From UBA9547 sp043769845 (GTDB lineage Bacteria > Bacteroidota > Bacteroidia > Cytophagales > UBA9547): 21,303 nt of DNA. Each line of letters begins with the position of its first letter. Positions within the stretch are counted from its first letter, which is position 1. The DNA lies in assembly GCA_043769845.1 (NCBI GenBank), contig JAYVIX010000078.1, forward strand, positions 1-21,303. The letters are read 5' to 3'. Shown here piece by piece: positions 14,908 to 21,303 of the stretch. The notes under the pieces were generated by a model, which was given only the letters and a program-made list of their open reading frames with translations, had not been told where the DNA came from and ran no database searches. The position numbers and the translations under genes were made by a program.

Positions 14908-15510
14908 ATGCGATTTTTCATCACAGCCATTGGTACCGATTGTGGCAAGACGTTGGTTTCGGCCATTTTCTGCGAAGCACTTAAAGCAGCTTACTGGAAA
15001 CCTGTTCAAACAGGAGCTCCACCAAAAGATTCGGACACTGTTCGGGATTTGGTGTCTTTTCCGATAGAAATCTTTCCTGAAACGCATTTGCTTTCCGAAC
15101 CAGTTTCTCCACATCATGCGGCCAAATTGGAAGGAATCGAAATCGAATTAAGCGAATTTGTTTTGCCCAAAACCGAATCCCATCTAATCGTGGAAGGTGC
15201 AGGAGGTTTGTTGGTTCCGCTGAATAATCGTGGCGATTTTTTGATAGATTTTGCCCAATCGCATTCGCTCGAAGTCGTACTAGTTATTCGTTTGTATCTG
15301 GGCTGTATCAATCAGGCATTACTCAGTATCAATGAATTAAGAAGAAGAAAAGCCAATATAAAAGGCTTGGTTTTCAACGGAACAGATACCTTTGGCGCAA
15401 TCGAAATTATTCAGTCGATTAGTCAACTGCCCGTTTTGCTTCATTTGAAAGAGGAGAAAGAAATTAATTCTGAAATCGTTATCAAGTATTCCAACTTATT
15501 AAAATTCTAA
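14908..15510 (+). CDS. bioD: Dethiobiotin synthase
   Basis: ATP-dependent closure of the ureido ring of 7,8-diaminopelargonate with CO2 to give dethiobiotin, the next to last step of biotin synthesis. The 200-residue protein has the P-loop IGTDCGKT (residues 8-15), then YWKPVQTG (Lys31) for substrate binding, and VEGAGGLLVPL, the second nucleotide-site motif of the family. Many related Bacteroidota enzymes have Gly where Ala7 stands just before the loop; I recall this and have not checked it. The stop codon overlaps the bioA start by one base (TAATG), so the two genes are translationally coupled. BioA makes its substrate. Confidence 0.93.
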   Translation: MRFFITAIGTDCGKTLVSAIFCEALKAAYWKPVQTGAPPKDSDTVRDLVSFPIEIFPETHLLSEPVSPHHAAKLEGIEIELSEFVLPKTESHLIVEGAGGLLVPLNNRGDFLIDFAQSHSLEVVLVIRLYLGCINQALLSINELRRRKANIKGLVFNGTDTFGAIEIIQSISQLPVLLHLKEEKEINSEIVIKYSNLLKF

Positions 15511-16778
15511 TGCATTCATTCCTTGATAGAGACAAACAAGCCGTTTGGCATCCTTTTGACATTTTCAAAAACACTGAAAATATTTTTCTGGAACGATCAA
15601 GTGGAATGAATTTATATTCATCTGATGGACGGGTCATCAAGGACATGGTTTCGTCTTGGTGGACCAATTTGCATGGGCACAATCATCCGCATATTGTACA
15701 AGCTATTCAAAAACAGGCCGAAACCTTGAGTCATGTCATTTTTTCGGGTTTCACACATGAGCCTGCCGTTCGTTTGGCCGAAAGGTTGAAAGAGATTTTG
15801 CCCAACGAAATGGATAAAATTTTTCTTTCCGACAATGGCAGTACTGCCGTGGAAGTAGGTCTGAAAATGGCGATGCAGTATTGGCATAATTTAGGGAAAG
15901 AGAAAACCAAGATTTTAGCTTTTGAAGGCTGCTATCATGGCGATACTTTCGGGGCGATGTCGCTTGCTGGAGTCGAGCCATTCAATCAGCCGTTTTCGAA
16001 ATACTTGTTCCAAGTAAGTTACATTCCGTTTCCAACGGCCGAAAACTGGGGCAAAGTAGCTGGTGAATTGCAACGTGAACTGGCTACAGGTCAAGTAGCT
16101 GCACTGGTCTATGAGCCTATCATTCAGGGAGTTGGCGGCATGCGCTTGTTCGACCTCGAATTGCAAGAAAAAGTACTCGCGATGTGTAAAAACCAAGAAG
16201 TGCTTTTGGTAGCCGATGAAGTGATGACAGGTTTTGGCAGAACAGGAAAACTTTTCGCCTCTGAATATCTGACAACTCAACCCGATATTATTTGTCTTTC
16301 GAAAGGAATCACGGGTGGTTTTTTGCCATTGGGAGCCACCGCGGCAACCGCCAAAGTGTACGAAGTATTCGAAACAAACGACAAACACAAACTATTTCTG
16401 CACGGGCATTCTTACACGGGCAACCCGCTTTCGTGCGCGGCCGCCAATGCCAGTCTCGATTTGCTTTTGAGTGACGATTGTCAGCAAGCTATCCATCGGA
16501 TTGAGAGCATGCAAAAAGCATTTGTACATCATTTGAAAGACCATAAAGCCTTGGAATGGGCCGCTTCCGTAGGTACCATTCTTACGATGAGTGTGGTGCC
16601 GCAGGAAAAACGAGGTTATTTTGATAGTCAGGCCGAACATGCATATCAATATTTTCTGAACAAGAATTTACTTTTGCGCCCGATGGGAAATGCGATTTAT
16701 CTTTCGCCACCTTATTGTGTTTCGGTTTCTGAATTACAAACAGCACAGGAAGCTATTTTAGACTATTTAGCAAAATAA
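15510..16778 (+). CDS. bioA: Adenosylmethionine-8-amino-7-oxononanoate aminotransferase
   Basis: A PLP-dependent class III aminotransferase of 422 residues that transfers an amino group from S-adenosylmethionine to 8-amino-7-oxononanoate, giving 7,8-diaminopelargonate for BioD. Family motifs are WHPF near the N-terminus, SSWWTNLHGHNHP, the glycine/serine region GSTAVEVGLKMA, YHGDTFGAMS, DEVMTGFGRTG with the PLP-contacting Asp236, and LSKGITGG with the Schiff-base Lys265; HGHSYTGNPL follows. WHPF, the Trp pair and SKGITGG favour BioA over ornithine or GABA aminotransferases, as does coupling to bioD. bioB, bioF and pimelate-end genes are not in the window. Confidence 0.95.
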   Translation: MHSFLDRDKQAVWHPFDIFKNTENIFLERSSGMNLYSSDGRVIKDMVSSWWTNLHGHNHPHIVQAIQKQAETLSHVIFSGFTHEPAVRLAERLKEILPNEMDKIFLSDNGSTAVEVGLKMAMQYWHNLGKEKTKILAFEGCYHGDTFGAMSLAGVEPFNQPFSKYLFQVSYIPFPTAENWGKVAGELQRELATGQVAALVYEPIIQGVGGMRLFDLELQEKVLAMCKNQEVLLVADEVMTGFGRTGKLFASEYLTTQPDIICLSKGITGGFLPLGATAATAKVYEVFETNDKHKLFLHGHSYTGNPLSCAAANASLDLLLSDDCQQAIHRIESMQKAFVHHLKDHKALEWAASVGTILTMSVVPQEKRGYFDSQAEHAYQYFLNKNLLLRPMGNAIYLSPPYCVSVSELQTAQEAILDYLAK

Positions 16779-16780
16779 TA

Positions 16781-16813
16781 TTTGGTTAATCGACTGAATA
16801 ACTCTTATATTCG
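16781..16813 (+). promoter_or_regulatory. Possible promoter of the Lrp-type gene
   Basis: TTTG at 16781-16784 and TATATTCG at 16806-16813 (one mismatch to TAnnTTTG), 21 bases apart, in the 89-base gap after bioA. It would give a leader of about 50 bases. Weak evidence. Confidence 0.25.
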
Positions 16814-16867
16814 AAAGCAAGATCGACTATTTATTCTTCTTGACAATCACTTGATATTTACAAAAAA

Positions 16868-17338
16868 ATGAATTTTAAACTAGACAAAATAGATCGAAAA
16901 ATCCTTGAAATTCTTCAATCGGATGCCAAAATTACAAATGCACAATTGGCTAAAGACATTGGACTTTCGCCAGCGCCAACCTTAGAGCGTGTAAAAAAGT
17001 TAGAAACTTCGGGATTGATCAAAAGTTACCACGCGCAATTGGATACACAAATGCTAGGATTGGGTGTAAGTATTTTTATACTTATTTCCTTGTCTAGCCA
17101 CAAAATGAATCAGATCAATGCATTTGTCGACAAGATTAAAAAACTTCCGGAAGTAATTGAATGTCATCACATAACAGGTTCTGGCGATTTTCTATTGAAA
17201 GTGCTTACGACCGATATTCCGAGTTATCAAAAGTTGATTTTGGACAAACTGAGCCAAATAGAAGAAATCGGAAACATGCAATCGATGGTAGTTTTGGCCA
17301 ACTACAAGCAATCAAAAGTGATGCCGATTCCTGTATAG
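16868..17338 (+). CDS. Lrp/AsnC family transcriptional regulator
   Basis: A 156-residue DNA-binding regulator. The N-terminal helix-turn-helix reads LDKIDRKILEILQ, then NAQLAKDIGLSPAPTLERVKKLE, the standard Lrp pattern. The C-terminal ligand-binding RAM domain contains VIECHHITGSGDFLLKV, with the conserved G-x-G-D turn. Lrp/AsnC proteins form octamers or dimers that respond to amino acids or related small molecules; the effector and targets here cannot be told. It sits 89 bases after bioA on the same strand but may have its own promoter. Length and domain order are normal. A large bidirectional terminator follows. Confidence 0.93.
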   Translation: MNFKLDKIDRKILEILQSDAKITNAQLAKDIGLSPAPTLERVKKLETSGLIKSYHAQLDTQMLGLGVSIFILISLSSHKMNQINAFVDKIKKLPEVIECHHITGSGDFLLKVLTTDIPSYQKLILDKLSQIEEIGNMQSMVVLANYKQSKVMPIPV

Positions 17339-17351
17339 ATTAAAATTTACT

Positions 17352-17412
17352 TTTTATTTTTAAACAAAAGAGGCTGTCCGAAAAGAACAGCCTCTTTTGT
17401 TTAAAAATAAAA
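17352..17412. terminator. Bidirectional terminator, perfect 26-bp inverted repeat
   Basis: Bases 17352-17377 are exactly complementary to 17387-17412, with a 9-base loop. The core stem is AAAAGAGGCTGT with ACAGCCTCTTTT; the outer part supplies A/T runs on both sides. It lies between the convergent Lrp gene (ends 17338) and parA-type gene (ends 17422) and can end both transcripts. Confidence 0.92.
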
Positions 17413-17421
17413 GCAGAAGAA

Positions 17422-18189
17422 TTAAACCCGATTTTTCTCTTGTATCTCACGAGCCAAGTTCAAATAACTGATTGCTCCTTTACTTTCGGCATCATGGGCG
17501 ATTACAGGAAGACCAAAACTTGGCGCTTCGCTCAATTTTACATTTCGTGGAATGATGGTTTCGAATACCATGTTTGGAAAATGCGTTTTCACCTCGTCTA
17601 CCACTTGGTTGGAAAGTCGAATACGAAGGTCATACATCGTCAATAGAATGCCTTCTATCTCCAAATTGACATTCAATCTTTGTTGAATAATTTTTAATGT
17701 ATTAAGTAGTTTTCCAAGTCCTTCCAAAGCGAAATATTCGCACTGAACAGGAATCACGACTGAATCAGAAGCGGTTAGCGAGTTGACGGTGATCAAACCC
17801 AAAGAAGGCGAACAGTCGATGATGATAAAATCGTAATCGTTTTTCACCACACCTAATGCTGTTTTCATTCGTTCTTCGCGGTTGGTGATATTGATCATCT
17901 CCACTTCCGCTCCTACCAAATCCATGTGCGAGGGAAGCAAATCCAAGAATTCGATAGACGTTTGTACGATCGTTTCTTTGGCTGTTGCCTCGTTCATCAT
18001 GCATTCATAAATGCTTTTGGTGATCGTCCGAGGGTCATAACCAAGCCCTGAAGTAGAGTTGGCCTGTGGATCAGCGTCCACTAAAAGTGTTTTCAATTCG
18101 AGAGCCGCAAAACTTGCTGCCAAGTTGATGGCTGTTGTTGTTTTCCCGACACCGCCCTTCTGGTTGGCGATAGATATGATTTTGCCCAT
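17422..18189 (-). CDS. parA: ParA/Soj-type chromosome partitioning ATPase
   Basis: A 255-residue ATPase of the ParA/MinD group. The N-terminal deviant Walker A is KGGVGKTTT (Lys11 and Lys16), followed by LLVDADPQANSTSGLG, the ParA Walker A' motif, and IIIDCSPSLGLITVNSL for Walker B. The C-terminal part (VKLSEAPSFGLPVI) is typical of chromosomal Soj/ParA, and the lack of an N-terminal HTH separates it from plasmid type Ia ParA. It works with ParB bound to parS sites to segregate the origin region. No parB lies next to it: the gene downstream is a converging Lrp-type regulator. It is divergent from the peptide-binding lipoprotein gene. Confidence 0.92.
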   Translation of the reverse strand: MGKIISIANQKGGVGKTTTAINLAASFAALELKTLLVDADPQANSTSGLGYDPRTITKSIYECMMNEATAKETIVQTSIEFLDLLPSHMDLVGAEVEMINITNREERMKTALGVVKNDYDFIIIDCSPSLGLITVNSLTASDSVVIPVQCEYFALEGLGKLLNTLKIIQQRLNVNLEIEGILLTMYDLRIRLSNQVVDEVKTHFPNMVFETIIPRNVKLSEAPSFGLPVIAHDAESKGAISYLNLAREIQEKNRV

Positions 18190-18213
18190 TGAATGCTAGA
18201 ACTAAAGTAGTAC

Positions 18214-18240
18214 CAAAAGTAAAAAGATTGAACGAATCAA
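18214..18240 (-). promoter_or_regulatory. Probable parA promoter
   Basis: On the - strand TTG (18238-18240), a 16-base spacer and TACTTTTG (18214-18221), an exact TAnnTTTG match 24 bases before the ATG. The spacer is one base shorter than usual. Confidence 0.5.
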
Positions 18241-18265
18241 AAATGTAAATTGCATTTTGTTTCTT

Positions 18266-18272
18266 TACTTTG
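18266..18272 (+). promoter_or_regulatory. Possible -7 element of the peptide-binding protein gene
   Basis: TACTTTG, one T short of TAnnTTTG, without a clear -33 partner. Its TTG at 18270 is the first in-frame possible start codon, which makes the later TTG at 18291 more likely. Confidence 0.3.
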
Positions 18273-18290
18273 TTTATAAAACTGTTGTCT

Positions 18291-19955
18291 TTGAAAGCTT
18301 TCCTTCTAAAAATCACCTCTTTAGCGTTGTTAAATTTTCTTCTTTTTTCTTCTTGCACCAAAGAAAAGGAAGGAATACACAAAATCATACGCTACAACCA
18401 AGGGGACGAAGGACTGACTTCCCTAGATCCTGCATTTTCGCGTTCTAAGCCCAATATACGAGCCGTCACGCAACTTTATAATGGCTTAGTAGAGTTAGAT
18501 GGCCATTTGAAAGTACAGCCTTGCATTGCCACCAAATGGACGATTTCGCCAGACGGTCTTACTTATACTTTTTTCTTGCGCGACTCAGTTTTTTTTCACG
18601 ATAGCGAAGTTTTTCCAAATGGTAAAGGACGAGAAGTAAAGGCAGAAGACTTTGTGTACAGTTTCGGGCGGATTTTAGACTCAAATACGGCCAGTCCTGG
18701 TGCATGGGTTTTTAACGACAAAGTGCTGAAAGGTGCAAATGGAAAAATCTCGGACACTTGTTTCAAAGCTATTGGCGAATACGAATTGCGCATTCATCTG
18801 CAAAAACCATTTCCTGCTTTTTTGGAAATTTTGGCAATGCCTTACGCTTTTGTGGTACCAAAAGAAGCGGTAGCAAAATATGGAAAAGATGTACGCGTGC
18901 ATCCTGTGGGTACAGGGCCATTTCGGTTCAAACAATGGGACGAAGGTTCGACTCTTATCTTTTTGAAAAACCCCAATTATTGGCGTAAAGATTCGGCTGG
19001 CGTGCGTTTGCCTTATTTGGATGCGATTCAGGTTTCATTTATCAACGATAAGACTTTAGCATTTCTCACTTTTAGCCAAGGGAAACTCGATTTTCTAATC
19101 GGAATCGAAGACAACTCGCCCGAATTGTTTTTGGAACAAGATGGAACGCTGAAAGAAGAATTCAAACCACGTTTTCGTTTCGACAAAAGCCCTTATTTAT
19201 ATACCGAATACCTTGGTTTTCAGCTTGATACTACTTTTTACAAAGGTGAAAAACATCCTTTTTTTAATAAAAAAGTGCGTCAAGCACTCAGTTATGCCAT
19301 CAATCGGGAAGAAATGATTGCTTATTTGCGGTTCAATTTGGGCATAAAAGGGGTGAATGGAATGGTGCCAACTGCGCTGCCTTATTTTGCCCAACATAAA
19401 GTAAATGGCTACGATTATGATCCTCAGAAAGCTTTGAGACTTTTGAAAGAAGCAGGTTTCGAACATGCCAATGATTTTCCAGCGGTAAAATTGTACACCA
19501 GTGCGCCCTACAAATACTTGGCCGAATATTTACAAAAGCAATGGAATGATTTAGGAATTAAAATTCAAATCGAAGTAAATCAAGCATCTACACATCGCGA
19601 GATGATTGATAAGGGAATTGCTCATTTTTTCAGAGCGTCATGGCTTGGCGATTATCCCGATGCCGAAAACTATCTTTCCTTGTTTTACAGCAAAAACTTT
19701 ACGCCAACTGGCGCCAACAAATGCCATTACAGCAATCCGAAATTTGATGCTTTGTACGAGAAGGCAATTGAAGAAATTGATGCTGAAAAACGCAATAAAA
19801 TGTACCACGAACTCGACCAAATGGTGATGGACGATTGTCCTGTGATTGTGTTGTTTTATGATGAAATCATCAATTTGGTTCAGCCCTATGTCAAAGGCTT
19901 GGAAGTGAACGCAATGAATACGATCACGCTCGAAAGAGTGGATATTGTGAAGTAG
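18291..19955 (+). CDS. ABC transporter peptide-binding lipoprotein (SBP family 5)
   Basis: An extracytoplasmic solute-binding protein of 554 residues in the DppA/OppA family, which captures peptides or other ligands for an ABC importer. The N-terminus MKAFLLKITSLALLNF ends in lipobox LFSSC, so it is lipid-anchored. Family patterns include LDPAFS, VTQLYNGLVELDG, the SPDGLTYTFFLRDSVFFHD signature and VGTGPFRFKQWDEG. No ATG is found before the lipobox; I choose TTG 18291, since TTG 18270 overlaps a promoter-like box; TTG 18285 is also possible. No permease or ATPase gene lies beside it, so its transporter is encoded elsewhere. The ligand is unknown. metF follows after 69 bases with its own -7 box. 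Confidence 0.88.
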   Translation: MKAFLLKITSLALLNFLLFSSCTKEKEGIHKIIRYNQGDEGLTSLDPAFSRSKPNIRAVTQLYNGLVELDGHLKVQPCIATKWTISPDGLTYTFFLRDSVFFHDSEVFPNGKGREVKAEDFVYSFGRILDSNTASPGAWVFNDKVLKGANGKISDTCFKAIGEYELRIHLQKPFPAFLEILAMPYAFVVPKEAVAKYGKDVRVHPVGTGPFRFKQWDEGSTLIFLKNPNYWRKDSAGVRLPYLDAIQVSFINDKTLAFLTFSQGKLDFLIGIEDNSPELFLEQDGTLKEEFKPRFRFDKSPYLYTEYLGFQLDTTFYKGEKHPFFNKKVRQALSYAINREEMIAYLRFNLGIKGVNGMVPTALPYFAQHKVNGYDYDPQKALRLLKEAGFEHANDFPAVKLYTSAPYKYLAEYLQKQWNDLGIKIQIEVNQASTHREMIDKGIAHFFRASWLGDYPDAENYLSLFYSKNFTPTGANKCHYSNPKFDALYEKAIEEIDAEKRNKMYHELDQMVMDDCPVIVLFYDEIINLVQPYVKGLEVNAMNTITLERVDIVK

Positions 19956-19958
19956 TGA

Positions 19959-19986
19959 ATAGTTAACAGTCGATAGTTAATTGTTC
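19959..19986 (+). repeat. Four 7-base tandem repeats before metF
   Basis: ATAGTTA, ACAGTCG, ATAGTTA, ATTGTTC: degenerate heptamers in register, starting three bases after the preceding stop codon. Same period as the arrays at 14337 and around 14843. Confidence 0.45.
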
Positions 19987-19998
19987 GGTATCGCTGAG

Positions 19999-20006
19999 TA
20001 CATTTG
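19999..20006 (+). promoter_or_regulatory. -7 promoter element of metF
   Basis: TACATTTG is an exact TAnnTTTG match, 18 bases before the ATG at 20025. A TTG lies at 19981-19983 with a 15-base spacer, somewhat short. The in-frame TTG at 20004 is inside this box and is not a likely start. No SAM or cobalamin riboswitch is recognisable in the 69-base gap. Confidence 0.5.
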
Positions 20007-20024
20007 CGCTCTTTTTTACACACA

Positions 20025-20978
20025 ATGAAAGTCACCGAATATATCAGCCAAGCGAAAAAAACGCTTTTCTCTATCGAAATTCTTCCTCCGCTCAAGGGCG
20101 AGAGCATGCAGACAATCATTGATGGAATTGATCCATTGATGGAATTTCAGCCAAAATTTGTGGATGTCACGTATCACCGCGAGGAATTTGTGTACAAAAA
20201 CCTTCCGAACGGATCGGTCGAAAAAAAGATCGTTAGACGCAGACCAAGTACAGTTGGAATATGTGCGGCTATTATGAACCGCTACAAAGTTGATGCGGTG
20301 CCTCATATTATTTGTGGTGGTTTCAACAAAGAAGAAACTGAGAATACACTTTTGGATTTGCATTTTCTAGGAATAGATAATGTATTGGTACTTCGTGGCG
20401 ACCCTGTAAAATCAGAAGGTGTTTTTCATCCGCATCCTGATGGCTACGCACATGCAAGCGAGCTGTTGGAAGGAATCCAAAACATGAACAAAGGGATTTA
20501 TCTGGACGAAACACTTATAAAACCTTCTCCGACAGACTTTTGTACTGGCGTGGCCGCTTATCCCGAAAAACATTTCGAAGCGGCAACAGCCGATACGGAC
20601 ATGAAGTACCTAAAAATGAAACAAGATATGGGTGCAGACTATATCGTAACCCAAATGTTTTTCGACAATCAGAAATATTTTGATTGGGTGAAAAAATGCC
20701 GCGAAAATGGAATTACAATTCCGATCATTCCAGGCTTGAAACCATTGGTTACGAAAAGACAAATGGAAATTTTACCTAAGATTTTCTATTTGGAAATGCC
20801 TACAGATTTCCAAAAAGCGGTAGAAAGTGCCACTGATGATGCTGCTGCCAAAGAAATCGGTATAGAATGGTGTATTCAACAATCGAAAGAATTGATGGCG
20901 GCAGGTGTCCCTGTGTTGCATTATTATACCATGAGCAAGTCGCAATCGGTGAAAAGAATTTGCGAAGCGATCTTTTAG
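20025..20978 (+). CDS. metF: Methylenetetrahydrofolate reductase
   Basis: Reduces 5,10-methylenetetrahydrofolate to 5-methyltetrahydrofolate with FAD, supplying the methyl group for methionine synthesis in the cytoplasm. The 317-residue protein has the MTHFR barrel pattern: FSIEILPPLKGES with the catalytic Glu near residue 18, VDVTYH, PHIICGGFNKEE, NVLVLRGDPV (the FAD/folate-site LRGDP motif), and ADYIVTQMFFDNQKYFDW, the last two almost invariant in the family. The length is normal for Bacteroidota. It starts at ATG 20025 behind a -7 promoter box and ends before a hairpin terminator. The preceding peptide-binding gene is on the same strand but probably a separate unit. Confidence 0.96.
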   Translation: MKVTEYISQAKKTLFSIEILPPLKGESMQTIIDGIDPLMEFQPKFVDVTYHREEFVYKNLPNGSVEKKIVRRRPSTVGICAAIMNRYKVDAVPHIICGGFNKEETENTLLDLHFLGIDNVLVLRGDPVKSEGVFHPHPDGYAHASELLEGIQNMNKGIYLDETLIKPSPTDFCTGVAAYPEKHFEAATADTDMKYLKMKQDMGADYIVTQMFFDNQKYFDWVKKCRENGITIPIIPGLKPLVTKRQMEILPKIFYLEMPTDFQKAVESATDDAAAKEIGIEWCIQQSKELMAAGVPVLHYYTMSKSQSVKRICEAIF

Positions 20979-20992
20979 TTATAATTCATTAT

Positions 20993-21071
20993 TGAATTGT
21001 AAAAATGAGGCGAACATGGAATTCGCCTCATTTTCCAATCTTTCTACTCTTGATTACTATTTTACAATTCA
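20993..21071. repeat. 12-bp outer inverted repeat around the metF terminator
   Basis: TGAATTGTAAAA (20993-21004) and its exact complement TTTTACAATTCA (21060-21071) flank the terminator stem. The left arm shares three bases with the inner stem, so both cannot form completely at once. Confidence 0.5.
21002..21034 (+). terminator. Terminator hairpin after metF
   Basis: AAAATGAGGCGAA (21002-21014) is exactly complementary to 21022-21034, with a 7-base loop. The A- and T-rich ends would let it serve both strands. The stem core GAGGCGAA/TTCGCCTC is identical to that after the protease gene at 3845. Confidence 0.8.
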
Positions 21072-21159
21072 CTTAAGCCTGTTCTTTCTACAAAAAAGAT
21101 CTTAACATTTGCACCAAATGCTTTTTCTAATTTATCCTTATTTGTCGAGTTTCACAACA

Positions 21160-21303
21160 TTATTGATGTTGGTTGATTTGATTTTGGTTCAAATTTAGGA
21201 TATTGTTTTTAAATTGAGTTGGAGTTATTTTGAATAATTCAGGTTTTAATTGATACCATTTTTCAACGGCATTAAAAGGTGTTTTTACGTTGAGTTCTTT
21301 TCT
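21160..21303 (-). CDS. C-terminal fragment of an unidentified protein, possibly a transposase
   Basis: An open frame enters from the right edge and ends at TAA 21160-21162, giving 47 residues without a start. It contains RKELNVKTPFNAVEKWYQLK and then PELFKITPTQFKNNILNL. The LN.KTP.NAV pattern resembles the end of integrase-core (rve) transposases, where a similar LGYKTPNE motif follows the catalytic Glu, but the match is by eye and weak. If so, the 88 bases from 21072 to 21159 could include an insertion-sequence end. The other end lies outside the window. Confidence 0.4.
   Translation of the reverse strand, partial: RKELNVKTPFNAVEKWYQLKPELFKITPTQFKNNILNLNQNQINQHQ

Noticed and set aside
19956..20024. 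SAM, cobalamin or tetrahydrofolate riboswitch before metF
   Set aside because: The gap is only 69 bases, carries a heptamer array and a -7 box, and shows none of the conserved cores of these riboswitches.

Overview
The window looks like chromosomal DNA of a member of the Bacteroidota, probably a Cytophagales-type bacterium; this placement is inference. The signs are a secreted protease with a C-terminal type IX secretion sorting domain, OstA-like and LolA-like envelope proteins, a type 2 PyrF, AT-rich DNA with weak ribosome binding sites, and repeated TAnnTTTG boxes (the Bacteroidota -7 promoter element) a few bases before start codons. I see no rRNA, tRNA, CRISPR array, prophage or complete insertion sequence.

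Layout, left to right. 1-3.9 kb: a large secreted subtilisin-like protease gene behind a hairpin-forming dyad and ended by a strong terminator. 4.0-7.9 kb: convergent genes for an OstA-like LPS-export protein and a TPR lipoprotein. 8.0-12.2 kb: ftsK, a lolA-like gene and pyrF on the + strand, closed by a hairpin. 12.2-14.0 kb: a decayed stretch on the - strand, with a multi-spanning membrane protein gene split by one in-frame TAG, a small GerE/LuxR-type HTH gene, and immediately before it a paralogous HTH gene broken by a one-base deletion; about 290 bases of non-coding DNA with imperfect ~20-base repeats follow. 14.0-17.3 kb: a heavy-metal-associated (HMA) lipoprotein, a DUF2750 protein, bioD-bioA with overlapping ends, and an Lrp/AsnC regulator. 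17.35-17.41 kb: a perfect 26-bp inverted repeat that can terminate both converging transcripts. 17.4-20.0 kb: a ParA-type ATPase (-) divergent from a peptide-binding ABC lipoprotein (+). 20.0-21.0 kb: metF and its terminator. The right edge holds the C-terminal end of a - strand gene, possibly a transposase.

Most genes are housekeeping: envelope biogenesis (OstA, LolA), chromosome handling (FtsK, ParA), pyrimidine, biotin and one-carbon metabolism (PyrF, BioD/BioA, MetF). I found no convincing new multi-gene system. The parts most worth a second look are the decayed HTH/membrane-protein locus, the degenerate 7-base tandem repeats at gene junctions, the mutually exclusive hairpins before bioD, and two genes that apparently start with TTG because the more upstream TTG codon is part of the promoter.
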